Assembly (NCBI GenBank): GCA_015179045.1
Contig: WHUZ01000054.1
Coordinates: 1 to 64,000, forward strand
DNA from: Kalaharituber pfeilii
Lineage: Eukaryota > Ascomycota > Pezizomycetes > Pezizales > Pezizaceae
Direction: 5' to 3'
DNA: 64,000 bases
A model generated the notes under the pieces. That model searched no databases. It saw only the letters and a list, made by a program, of their open reading frames with translations, and was not told the DNA's origin. Both the position numbers and the translations under genes were made by a program. Of this stretch, positions 49,428-60,722 are shown piece by piece (the first letter of the stretch is position 1; every line of letters starts with the position of its first letter).

Positions 49428-50110
49428 ATGCCCAAAACTGCCAAACTGCGCAAAAACAGAAGTAATCTCCCTCTCTCTGCCTCTCCTTCCAGAATTTCTT
49501 ATGATATTCCCCCATCTGTGCGATATTTGCCCACTTACATACTAACCAATGTACCTTTCTCGCTACAGCGCCCTCAATCCACTCCCGTGCCGCCAAACGA
49601 GCCGCCTCGCCCTCCCTCAACCTTGACAAGTCCCTCTTGAACCTCCCTCCCCCGCTTCCCCGCCGCCATCCACTGGCAACAATGCCGCGTCCTCCGCCCT
49701 CTTGACCGCCAAAGAAAAGCTCGACAAAGCGATCGCCGCTATCTCGATGCGCTCCAGCGGAGGGGCTACCGGCGCGGCAGTTGGGGGGAACTACGCCGGG
49801 GTGAAAAAGAGGGGGCAGAAACAGCTGAGCGCGAAGCAGAGGAGACGGAAGGAGCTCGGCGTCGTGATGGCTGAACGGGTCGCAGGGAGACTGGAGAGGA
49901 AGGTCAAGGAGAGTGTAGGGAGAGGCAAGGTAGTGGGCGAGAGGAAGGTAAGTTGTGCGTTGCGAGGCTACGGACAAACGAAGGATGCAAAGGTGAAGGT
50001 GCTAATGTGTGAGGGATAAATTCTAGGGTAACTGGGATGAACTGAACAGCAAGATCGAGGTCCCTGTCGACGCAGGCGCGGATATGATGCTCGAGATGAA
50101 GATAAAATAG
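49428..50110 (+). CDS. ALB1: Ribosome biogenesis protein ALB1
   Basis: Three exons: 49428-49461, 49569-49947, 50027-50110. The first intron is 107 nt with a TACTAAC branch. The spliced start MPKTAKLRKNR, TPSIHSRAAKRAASP, SLNLDKSL is the Alb1 signature. The basic end KQLSAKQRRRKELGVV, RGKVVGERK, GNWDELNSKIE completes it. Family knowledge: Alb1 binds Arx1 on pre-60S ribosomes and shuttles with them to the cytoplasm. The exons sum to 497 nt, one base short. Frame is lost after DKSLLNLPPP and regained as STGNNAASSALLTAKEKL if one C is added in the C-rich run 49645-49661; with it the product would be 165 aa. Either an assembly error in the C-run or a real frameshift. Confidence 0.88.
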
Positions 50111-51463
50111 GCTATCAAATATCGACATTATTCCTGCTTATGAAATTCCAATCTCTTTCTACAGCTAGACTAATTAATACATTTTCCCCGCTACCCCTTC
50201 ACCCAAACGCCTCGGGGGGGGGGGGGGGGTTCAGGTGACTAGCACGTCAAGGAATGGAGTATTTGAGAACGAGATGCGAAGATTCAGGTATAAACAAGAC
50301 GAAAAGTGTCAGCAGGGGTCAACCACTTAAGGCGAAATAAAAGGCGTTATTGGGCATTATGACCGTTCGTTGTCTATTTATGTATGGGGTGTTTCTCATA
50401 ATTTACCATTACAGTAATTGACTTTTTATATAATTATCAATCTTACGCCAGTCTTGTATCACGTGATCAGAAAGTACTTCGCAATCGGCTGGCCGAGGAT
50501 ATTAATTAAAATTGTGTAGTAACGATGGGCCATGGGCATTGAGAACATGGATACAAGTGATAATTATAGAACTATAACAGTGGTTATGGTGGAGTGCACC
50601 TAGAAGGGACCACTTACAACCACCACGTTTGAAGACCTTCTACATTACCAAATCACCCCTGATTGAAACCTAAAGGATATTAATATGTAGTATTTTGTCT
50701 ACTCTACAATTCTATGTCCTCTACTAAAAAAAAAAAAAAAAAATCAAGGAGTGAGTAGAAGTAGATTGAAATGGAGGTTTAGAGGATGGTAGTAAATTAA
50801 CACATCTGTAACATCACCATACTTAGCACCTCGGAGAATGCCAAAATCGAACAAGTGATCTCAGCCACCATTGAGACTCATGTTACTAGAGTATGTATGT
50901 TACTTGAGCCTGAAGGAGTAAAAGCGTGTGAACTCGCTGCTGTTATAGCGGATGTTTGCTGGCTCATGATGGCGTAGATTGCATATGCTCATGAGGTGTC
51001 AAAAAAAAGGTCAAATACCCCTGGTGTTAGCTAAAAAAGGGTTGCATATCCCTGTCGTTACCCAGAAGTTATGGTGGTATGCATAACGCGACGATTTGGC
51101 AACGTGATCATCGTTACGTTGCGTAACGAGATTCGGTGGTTTCAGGTAACGAAATCAGCCAATAATAGAGTTTGCTTATGTCAGTTCTTGCTCTAGCACA
51201 ATAAAGGCCTAGTCTAAGCCAGACCACGCTCTGGAAGCTTATGGTGCCGGAAGTTACATTAATAATGAACACGAAATTCGACACAATCAACGTAGCGTAA
51301 AACCTATCAGCAACCACAACCTGATTTGAAAAGGTATAAATATCAAAATCTATATTATTTGAGATGCTTTATCATTCTATGATATTTTCATGGCAAAATC
51401 TTTATTCGTTGTAAAACTGAAAAGGTGCAAAGTTTTTTACTTTCTTAGGAAATGTTGAAAGTG
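50111..51463. other. Spacer with repeat-like sequence
   Basis: G16 run (50214-50229) and A18 run (50726-50743). Phrases such as CCCTGGTGTTAGCTAAAAAA and CCCTGTCGTTACCCAGAAGT around 51015-51075 look like diverged copies. No gene seen. Confidence 0.45.
50214..50229. repeat. Pure G-run of 16
   Basis: Sixteen consecutive G about 100 bp past ALB1. Confidence 0.95.
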
Positions 51464-51670
51464 TTACATGCCAAGCCCATACAAATGGATTAGTCTTCCC
51501 CCTCTCGCACGTGCCAATGACTCTGATATACATGGCCTCTGTACCATATTGATGACTATCCTTATATGCCTGCAAAATACGAAGCAGTTCTCACGAGCAT
51601 ATTTCTTTGCTGCGCCCCAATATAGTTCTATGAAATTCATTTCACAATGAAGTCGAGGATCAAATAAAAC
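51464..51670 (-). pseudogene. C-terminal fragment of a DDE transposase
   Basis: The minus-strand frame reads DPRLHCEMNFIELYWGAAKK, YARENC and ends HLYGLGM-stop. The H-C-E-x-N-x-I-E-x-x-W-G pattern is the end of the catalytic domain (third acidic residue) of a fungal DDE transposase family that I remember with FHCELNFIE-type motifs. Upstream of DPRLHC the frame runs straight into the inverted repeat at 51671, and the catalytic N-terminal part is not found. So it is a broken remnant. Confidence 0.65.
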
Positions 51671-52289
51671 AATATTGGTTGTCACTGAATAATTGAGAAT
51701 GGTTACCACACTTTACTTTACTTAACTATACTTGACTGAGGCGTTTTTAGTGCCTTGGCCCCTTCGTTCATTGGCCCATTGGGTGGTGGCGCAACTTACC
51801 AGCATAAGTTCTTTTTACCAGTCGAAATCGACTGGTAAATGGCTTTTCTGGTAAGTAGAGCTCAGTTAGTAACCTACTTTGCTGCATACACCCACAACAT
51901 ATGCAGCATCCGCGTACACATCTCGATTCGCATCAACCTTCAGCATGCATCTACAACCACAAACAATGCAAACATATCCTATTCATATTTATGTCTTCTT
52001 TATGTGTCAATTCACCCTAAAACATTGTATTGACATAAAAAGTGTATCTTTGGCCATTTCCTCCAAATCTGAGTTGGAGTCTGCATCTGAATCAAGAACC
52101 ATGAGCATCATGATAGCTTTTACATGCGTAGATGTGTAGGGCGTTTAGTCGTGGTAATTCATATTACTAACTAATAAATTTCGCAGGGTTAAAAGGGGTA
52201 CCTCACGGTTCCTGCCTAGTTTGGTTGGCGTCTTTTTCCTGGTAACTTCTGGTAACCATTCTCAATTATTCAGTGACAACCACTAATAT
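51671..52289. mobile_element. Inverted-repeat-bounded insertion, about 620 bp
   Basis: Left arm 51671-51708 and right arm 52250-52289 are inverted copies sharing GGTTGTCACTGAATAATTGA then GAATGGTTACCA, with a two-base indel near the outer end. AATAT/ATATT lies at each edge. The interior has several TACCAG and TTACCA phrases, including the small palindrome ACCAGTCGAAATCGACTGGT (51819-51838). No coding frame inside. Its left edge interrupts the transposase remnant, so it may be an element nested in an older one. Confidence 0.7.
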
Positions 52290-52297
52290 GTACAGTA

Positions 52298-52362
52298 ATG
52301 CGACCGTGTAATGCGACCGTGTAATGCGACCGTGTAATGCGACCGTGTAAAGTGGCCGTGTA
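52298..52362. repeat. 13-bp tandem repeat ATGCGACCGTGTA
   Basis: Four exact copies and one variant (AAGTGGCCGTGTA), immediately outside the right inverted-repeat arm. Confidence 0.93.
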
Positions 52363-52700
52363 AAGCGGCTGAAAGGGTGGCTCGTTACGGATGCCTCTCG
52401 AGGAACACGTGAGAGTACAGTAAAAGAGTTATATCACGTGCATATCTAACCTTATGTACAGCATAACATTAAGAGAGCAGATATGAATGGATTAATACGT
52501 CGGCATAATTTCTTCTCGTCCTTGAGAAAGCTTCGAGCATTCTGAAGACAATCCCTAATAACAATATAAGATCTACCATGTCTGGCCTGATATCAGGTAT
52601 GCAAAAGGGATACCAAATTTCCAGACTGATAGCATTTGGAAAGCCTTCCCATAATATATTTCCTGTCCCCATATGATTTTCTCTTACTCCCGAACAATCT

Positions 52701-54296
52701 TCACAGGTCTGAATGCTCTTCGTCACTCTCAATCACAGCACTGACCTCCTCCGCGGAGGGTAGCTCCACCAATCTATGGAATGCATCAAATCTCTGTCCA
52801 GTGTGTTCGCACACTAACCACCTCAATCCTGAGAGCGTCAACGCAGTAATTAATAGACCATTGATTGGTGCAGTGAGAAATGTCCCAAAAACAGACCAAC
52901 CATTTGCATACAAAGACTCCAAAATCAGGAGCTTAGCAGCTGCCTTTGAGTCTCCACCATAGTAGGCCAAACCAAAGAGCCAGATGCTGAATATGCCTCC
53001 AAGACCACCATATACAACATCAATGCCTTGAAGGAAATACAACCTATCGATGAGGCCAAGAAGAATGCTAGGCAAGGAAGCACATGCAGCGAGATTGGAG
53101 ATAGATAGATTCGGAGGATGGATGGGGATTTGATGGCAATGATGATAACAGGGATGATGTTCAGGGCAACAAGGCCATAGATCCAGATAAGGTTGATTCT
53201 ATTACGGAAGAGGTCATTGGAGGCAGTGAAGCCCATGGCAGATTGAAAAGAGTCAAACACTGCAGGATTTCTGTTAGCTGAGAGCCTACCTAATGTTTGC
53301 AACTAGCAAAATGAAGAGCTACCTGCAGTGCTCAGTACAACAACCAGACTACATATCATAACAACTACAATGCCAATATCCCAGGCCAGTAGCTGAGCCA
53401 CGAGCATGAAGAAAGCCAAGCTGCCCGGGTTTTCAATTCCAGACCAGACAGCAATCAACCACGTAGTCCCAACTAGTCCCAATATAATAAACACGATGAA
53501 TGTTGCAATGGAGATTCCAATAGCTAGATTTCTGCCTATGCAAGAAGCAAAGGTTCTCATCCAGAACCCCTAAAGATAAAATTGAGCCTGTTAATCTTAT
53601 GTGGATAGAATGAACATACTGAAAGGAACGTATAGCTAAAGACAATAGCAACTAAAAAAATATAGAGAAGTTGATAGCCTAAACGGCTAGGCTTTAACAA
53701 ACCGGAAGGCTCAATTAAAGTCTCGTCAATTTCGGCGGTTGTACCAATGGCAATTGCACAAATGATAATAAGACCACAGATCATAACACCCTGAATATTG
53801 TCGGTTGTGAAAGACACCTTGAATCCTCCTAGGGCTACATTTTCAAGGATTGTATCAGTGTGATATAAAATAAATAATTTAATAGAAGTAATAGTTCAAA
53901 ATCAAAAAATGAAAATAAGAGAGTATGACATGCGAAGAACTCACAAGTGTAAATGGCTGTGACAATAACTTGCACAATTATAACCCTCGGGCAATCAATA
54001 TCAGCAATGCTTTCAATGACCTGCTGTAGTGCCGAGAGTTCTGTGATCATATATAAAAACATTGTCGCAAGTCTGGTCTCAGTTAATTCCAAGTACTCGA
54101 CAGAAGTTTATGGAGTTGATATACGTTAGAAAGCTGATATAAGCATCTGTAAATTCTCCATCTCGATGTCTAACCCAGGAGGTCATGATAAAACCCTCTG
54201 GTAACTTTCTTCTAATAATAGGTCCTAGCACAGCAAATACCATTAATGGCAATGCAGAGCACGCTGGGTACGAGAACAGGATAGAGGATCCCAAAA
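52701..54296 (-). pseudogene. Sodium:solute symporter (SSF), 5'-truncated and frameshifted
   Basis: Five exons can be joined in phase: about 54296-54125, 54072-53945, 53834-53620, 53569-53323, 53259-52701. They encode successive membrane helices of an SSF transporter (urea/proline-permease-like). Key stretches are TELSALQQVIESIAD, IYTSLGGFKVSFTTDNIQGV, GFWMRTFASCIGRNLAIGIS, STAVFDSFQSAMGFTASND and GLGGIFSIWLFGLAYYGG. The first exon starts in mid-protein (LGSSILFSYPACSALPLM); the usual 100 or so N-terminal residues, with the first helices, are not found in 2 kb upstream. In the last exon the frame slips after LRIYL at about 53098-53110 and resumes as SNLAACASLPSILLGL, as if one A were missing. 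Substrate unknown. Probably inactive, though the splice sites are intact. Confidence 0.75.
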
Positions 54297-56169
54297 CTAT
54301 AATTTCACGCCAATTAAATTAAATCCTACACAATAGGGAAGGGGAGAGATTCTGTTACGGTAATACGTTTCCCACGCAAGTCTTTACTTGTTCGAGAGCA
54401 AACGGTACAATCTCAGTCCTGAACTAGAGGAATGAAGCTCACTGACATTACCTCCTCTCACATTCATCACATCACATGGAATGATGGAAAGGATAGATCC
54501 TGCCTATGAAGGAACAGTGCCTCGATCGGAGTGCCTGCAGTGAAGCCACATATAATCATCCTCTCTCAAGACCTAACATTCAGATTTTGAGTAGAATCTG
54601 ACAGATACAGACGATCCCGAGAGATTCCGATATTATATTCATGAACCTGACGCAGACTTATGCCACATCTCACTCTATCAAGTTCTCTTTTGCTCTCAGG
54701 TATAGGCCGCATGTTGCCCGCTGCCGCAACCCGGGTCTCGTTACTCGAGTAGAGAACTTGCTTGCTCACAGTCCCCAATGGCCAACGCCATAATACATCC
54801 AGTCATGCTTAAAATGTAGTCCGATGTGCGGACTACTGGAATTATACTTCTCTCAAGGCCTCTTGAATACCTCCCTTTAGTAATACCAATATCTCAATCT
54901 TCATCAATTCATCCTTCTCAGCGTATCCCTTAATCTGGGCTTGTTCTACCCAGGCCCTCCCATCCCGGTGGAAATCGAATATTCCTTGGGCAACCACGCC
55001 TCTGGACACAAGCAGCACTAAATTGAGTTTACCATTTGACATCGTTGTTAATATAACAGGTTGAAGATTTCTTCTCCATTCTGTTCCTTTGAGGTCTACC
55101 GGCGGTGACTTCATGACCACCATGACCACCACATCATAACAGCTCATTAAAACATCATCCCCAAAAGATATACTAAGAGTCCACCTTTTCAGACTCAGGT
55201 TTTTCTACCCTTTGCAGATGCTGACTTGGTCATGGAAGCCTCAACGTTGGATTCTTGATGGCTGACAAGCATTCCCCATCCTCCTCACAGCTTCTTTCAT
55301 CCACCAGATTACGTGAGTAGTTTAAACCACCGCCGATAATTCGAGTGACTTATCCCCAGTAGCAGTAAAAGCACGGGTTGTCAGGCTATGAAGCCCCCAC
55401 AAGGAGACAGTGCAACTGGAGAATTGATAAACTGAATACCTCATCCAGCTTGAGCCAACATCTTTAAACCATCTTTGTGACTTGAATAGGCTGTGAATAG
55501 CGTTGCGTAGCGAAGCCGAGCGTAGTGAGATAAATACTGCATAAAAGAAAGTGCAGGAACCGCCCCGCATATACTAGGCGAAGTCGAGAGCGACTTGAAA
55601 TTGATATGCAGCAAAATTAAAAGAAAAGGTCGCGCTGGTTCCTTAGACTTCAATCGTATGGGACAGGAGCATCACAGACCATCTTTTAGGATTGAAGTCA
55701 GCTGTTGGATAGAAATGCTCTGTCGTGTGGTGTGTCTGCAGCCGTGCGGATGTGTCGAGAGCTTAAACCAGGTGTGTAGTCGCAGAAACGCGCCCTCAAT
55801 GTCACAATTTGGGCCGCCCGATATCCCTAGTTCCGTGCATCTTCACCTACCAGTACACACGTCTCACCTCGGTAAAGCCCCTTTCAACACCTGCATTGTG
55901 TGCGCCATTTGAAACGCGGCTCTCTAGTTGCCACACAGGCTTTGATTGTATGATTAACCCCTCATGCTGGCGCAAAGTGAGTCTCAAGTTACTGTCATAC
56001 CTAGGAACATCATCACAGCCAGCTGCAAGATACCCTCTCAGAAGCGCTACTATTATCTACGGTCCGCCGGCTGCACAGGTACTACTGCGCGCGACTTTCA
56101 CACCTTGAGCTGAGCCAGAAAATGAGAGAGGCGTGCACAAGGGAGTGTGGGGATACAGATTAAGATGCT
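54297..56169. other. Spacer upstream of the symporter remnant
   Basis: A minus-strand frame 55147-54842 (about 100 codons) looks mildly protein-like (VDLKGTEWRRNLQPVILTTM) but has no match I know and no supporting splice structure. Nothing else seen. Confidence 0.4.
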
Positions 56170-58268
56170 ATGGCGAAGAAGAAGCGCACTACAGATTTAT
56201 CAACACCTAGACGCTCAGCACGGTTACTGTCGCGCCGTAAGGATGCGCAGAATGCGCAGAATACGCAGAATACGCAAAAGTCACCCAGTCCGGGAGTGGG
56301 CGACGGCAGCAGTAGGAATGCCAAACAAAGCCCCGAACAAGTACAGGCTAGACTTCTGGTTCATAGATCAGCCCCAGCGTCAGCTTTTGATGATGCCTTG
56401 TACAAAAGACAAGCGGAGATGGTATTGAGGGGGTTCGAGGCTACAAGGAAAATTCAGGTCTCTGCTATTGGGATAGATTTAGACACAGAGAGCTTTGAAT
56501 CGGAGGAACCGCTTTCCGGAAGGCAGCCAGACCCAGATGCGTATCGAATGGAGGATACCGAGGACGACGATGACGAGGGATCTTTTGGTGGAATTGAGCG
56601 GATTGAGCAGGCTCTACAAGCGGATGAAAGGTCTCGTGCAACTGCGCAAGCTGAGAATGCACCAGCTAAGGCAAGCAAGAGTCAAACTGAACCTGATGGA
56701 CCCTCTCCAGAGCCCAGTCCCGCATTACTGCTTCAGGAAATATTTGCGCAGGGGTCCCAACAGGATGCCCAGGCTCGCCCCAAGGCCCCTTCTCCTGCAT
56801 CTTCTCAGTACTCCTCAACACCCTACGTCCTACCCGCCTTCGACAGTTGGCCGCTTCCTGAAAGTAGCATACCTGACTCTGCGCAGAATGTCCAGGTTCC
56901 TAGCTCCCTATCCTTCCAGCTATTCTAGAAGACGCTCTAGAAGACGCCAAAGTGCCCAATGAACCTTCAGACCACCAGGGCTTGCATATACCATCCTCGT
57001 TACCAGAAGCCGATGAAGATATGTATACATCTGATCTCGGTATTCCCCTGATATTGCCGGGTGACTTAACTTCGTTAGAGTTTCTTTCGTCAGATTCAGT
57101 CAGACGGCTCTCGCCAGAAGCCGAACCACAGATTAATAGGGACCCAGATCCAGCTTTGCTTAATTCACCTGCCCATCAGATCTTAAGGGATGTACACGCA
57201 ACGCCAATTCCTGAGGTTTCCTTTGCTTATGCAAACAGCCCTACTCCGTTCAAAAGTCCCACCCAAAGATCCCGTAAACTCATGTCTCAGATGCAAGAGT
57301 CCCAAAGGCAAGCGTCTCAGAGATCCAAGAAAAATTTAACCCAAATGTCCCAAGGGCAAGCATCTGAAAATCCTGAAAAGAGACTATCTCAAAGATCCCA
57401 AGAGCAAGGATCTCGAGAGTCTCAAAGACAGTCATCTCAGGGATCTCAAAAGCAGCAGTTAACATCACTAAGAAGATCCCCCTACTCCTCATCTCAAATG
57501 AAATCAGTCAAAGCCCAGGAATCGCAGCATTCTCGGACATTCAGATATAATGTACCTCCACCCTTAGAAATCTCTTTGAGTCCCCTATCCCCCAAACGAT
57601 GCTCCACCTCCCAACAGCAGCACTCCCATGAGTCAACTACTGAGACTCCCGACCGCGCCCGCTTTCCTCTTCCTGAATTTGACCCCTTCCCTGCCCCGCC
57701 TCTCACAGAAATCGTTCCCAAACCTCACGAGATCCTCTCACCTCCACCTCAGACTAACTCTAACCCGCCCCTCATAACCCCCTTCCTTGAGACACTTGCG
57801 GCAAAACCGCATACCTGGCAACCCTACTATAAGCCCAGCCAAACTCGAGAGCTCAGGGAGATGGAGCGAGGTTGCTGGGTTATAAACACAGGGTCATGGT
57901 GCGAGAAGACAAAGCTGGAGTTCTGGAGGCATTTAAAGAGGAACGTGGAGGCAGGGAGGTGCGGGTAGTGGCGGTGTTTCTGGGTGAGGAGGAGCCACAT
58001 GGATCAGTGGAAATGTCCTTGGGAATTTTGGAGTGTGGCAGCGGAAAGGTTTGAGGAGAAAGTCAGCGGACAGGGTGAAGGTGTATTGTTGGGGAAAAGC
58101 TGCGGAGTTGGTGAGTTCATTTGATCGCACTCTTGAACCAGGCTTTCAGGCCTTCGAACTGACAAATTTCAGATGTGGGCTTTTCTCTTCGTGATCTCGA
58201 ACCGGAGGACTAAGACTGGTGCGCACTGGATCGATGCTGGAGGAAATATTGTCATAAATTGTCCATGA
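56170..58268 (+). CDS. Fungal-type protein of unknown function, Ser/Gln-rich
   Basis: Exons 56170-57964, 58008-58110, 58173-58268; the last intron (62 nt, AACTGAC branch) is clear, while the 43-nt first intron is unusually short and uncertain. The N-terminus is basic (MAKKKRTTDLSTPRRSARLL). Then come an acidic stretch (MEDTEDDDDEG, about residues 130-140) and a SQRSQEQGSRESQRQSSQGS-type SQ repeat (about 375-440). The ordered C-terminus reads RELREMERGCWVINTGSW, FWRHLKRNVEAGRCG, VKVYCWGKAAELMWAFLF and HWIDAGGNIVI. This Trp-rich end resembles an uncharacterised family I remember from other ascomycetes; no function known. The exons sum to 1994 nt. Frame continues only if one C is added in CCC 56906-56908, giving 664 aa; as printed the frame ends at TAG about 56928. 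SQ-rich content could mean a checkpoint-kinase substrate, but that is speculation. Confidence 0.7.
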
Positions 58269-60722
58269 TGTGGATAGCGATGGGTCATGTCTTCTGTTTG
58301 TTGTCTTGCTGGAATTTTGGAGTCTGTAGGTTACTGTCTGTTTGGTTAAATACCATTGGGATGGCGTTCAGGGTCTGTAGTTTCCTGGAAAAAATAAACG
58401 GGATTTTGGTCTCATCAATAATCGTCCATATATGTACTATGCGTTGGACCGAAACTATTGTTTTGATGGAATCTTAAGTTGAGAAGATGTAAACATCCAA
58501 TATTGTCTTATGCGCAATATATACAATCTAAGAGTTGATGGTGCTTACAAACAGATTTATGGCCGTCTGTAAACCTGCATCGTGTTCAGACATGGAACCA
58601 AACTCCGAATGATATATTTTGATCCTTCGCAGCTCTCTTCACTTCTCCATTCGTGAATCTGCAAATGAGTCCTCAATACACATTTCTAACACTGCCCTCC
58701 GTGTTGAGAACATGTGAAGCCGCCTCATGGAAGTTTGAATCTATGCCCGGCCATGCACTGCTCATAAACCTCAATCGTGGGCTTGCAATCCGCTTCCTCA
58801 TTGGTGCTGGATAACATGCATCCGTCACGGTGCGGCTTTTCTTCTTTGCGAATATGAATGTAGCTTAGCAATTGTCCAGGGGGCAATCAAGACTAGTAGC
58901 GTTCTCCAAGATCTTAGAGTGGATGGAAGTGAGGATGATGGAACATAGAGCGTGGTTTGACAGTTGGTGTGCTGGGCTTCGTACTAGTACTGGTTGCTAC
59001 CCTGTATGATGTTTGCAGACGTACTTGAGGTACACATGTACGAGTGGGTAATTGGAGGAGTCGACATACCGTACTCGTAGGCTTCGGTCTCGGAAGAAGT
59101 CGATAGCTCCGTCTCTGCTTGCATGAGGCTTTCCTTATTGTTGAGTAGATTCCGATGTATTTACATGCTAGAACAACAGTAGCAGTACTGGGAAGGTTTC
59201 AGGCCGCAAAGGTGACCAGGAATTGGAGATAAAATCAAGAAGAGAGCGGAGGAGCAGTCGTAGGACGGAGTGTTGGAGGAGTTGTAGTTCCTGAGAAGTT
59301 ACTGTGGCTGCATTGCTGCGAAACATTTAGTTCTTTAAAGCCGTCCCGGATCTGTGATTGGTAAAGTTACCGGGTTGATTTAATGGGTATCGTGGAATTA
59401 AGAGCCTCCCTACCCCTACCGCATAGTGGTCTGCATTCTCTTGCTGCCTCGCAGAAAGGCACCTCTGCAGGTACAGCAGAGTGTCGGAATGAGCCGCAAT
59501 CCGACGATCGCTGGTTATGATAGGGATGCATGGAGCTCATGCTCCAAGTCTTGAGATAATCAGACTGCGATATAATCAAGCGCTGTGTTTTGATAATCCT
59601 CAGGATATGTAGTGTAAGGCAAGTACACATCCTTGTCAGAGATCCCAACTTTATTTTTTTTCTTACCTTGTTGCCCTTTTTTTTTTTTTTCCTCCAATTT
59701 TGCTCCAGAGGTACATTAATTAGTATCTGATTTTGAACCACATGTTGCTACCGAGGGATACTACGTCCAGAAATCACCCGTGGCTACTTGATTTGTCGTC
59801 TCCATGTCCATAACCAACAATGGGTCCAAAGCACAATTGACAAGTGCAAGCACTTTCGCACCCCTCTTTGATTAATCGCCACTAACCCCAATTCGAATTT
59901 CATTTTCGTCCTCCCCCATAGTCTGGTTGCCTCCCCCAGTAGTCTGCAACCAGACTACTCCCCCATTACACTACTACTGCAAGTGTGGGTTTGCTTATTC
60001 ACTAGAGCTTCTCTGAGCTTCGTTCTACGAAACCTTGACTTTGTAACGTTTTCTAAGATATAATTCTAGAAAGCTTGCGTATGTCTATTCGGCCAGTGCC
60101 CTTCTTATATACTGGTTTACCCTGAAGCGGATTTTTACAGATGACCCAAGAGCTCTTATGGGCGTTACCCTGATACATTAATATCCATCCTGAACACCAG
60201 CCTTCCTTGATGCACAAGAAGGGGGGAGAAGGGGAAAGGGAGGCCGAGATATAAATACATGTAGTTACTTTAATTATTATTTACAGGGGACACCCCGTAG
60301 CCTTGATTTACTAGATATGGCTGGGCTTGATACTTACCAATTGCTGTATCTGCTGCAGTCGATCATTATCATTATCATCATTATCGTCGTCGTCGTCAAG
60401 ATCATTGTTACGGTCAATGTTAGTGTTATTGTGACATGATATTCGAAGGGGTAAGTATGAGGAGAATTCACAACTTTTGTAGCTTACCTCCTTGATACCT
60501 ACATAGCAACACCTGTATTTTTGCTCACTAACACACAGGAATATACATCCAGTTTGTTCCAGAAGCTCAATGCACGGGCATAAACACAGAAGCTTTTTTT
60601 CCATTACTATTTTCAAAGCAACCTTTGCATACCCAACAACGATATCCACATTCATATTTAAATTGGGTACACAACTTGCAAACGTTTCAAATTGAACTTA
60701 CCTCTACTACTACTACTACTTG
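58269..60722. other. Spacer without a visible gene
   Basis: Intergenic. Contains a 12-bp inverted repeat (59919-59957), a short GATTAT/ATCATC-type run (60361-60395) and a CTA run (60703-60720). No convincing frame. Confidence 0.5.
59919..59957. repeat. Perfect 12-bp inverted repeat (hairpin)
   Basis: TAGTCTGGTTGC at 59919-59930 pairs with GCAACCAGACTA at 59946-59957 around a 15-base loop, inside a CCCCCA-rich stretch. Confidence 0.85.

Noticed and set aside
49381..49977. 198-codon minus frame
   Set aside because: Antisense to ALB1; no domain, and ALB1 exons explain the region.
54842..55147. 100-codon minus frame as a gene
   Set aside because: No recognisable family, no ATG-supported start that I trust and no splice partners.
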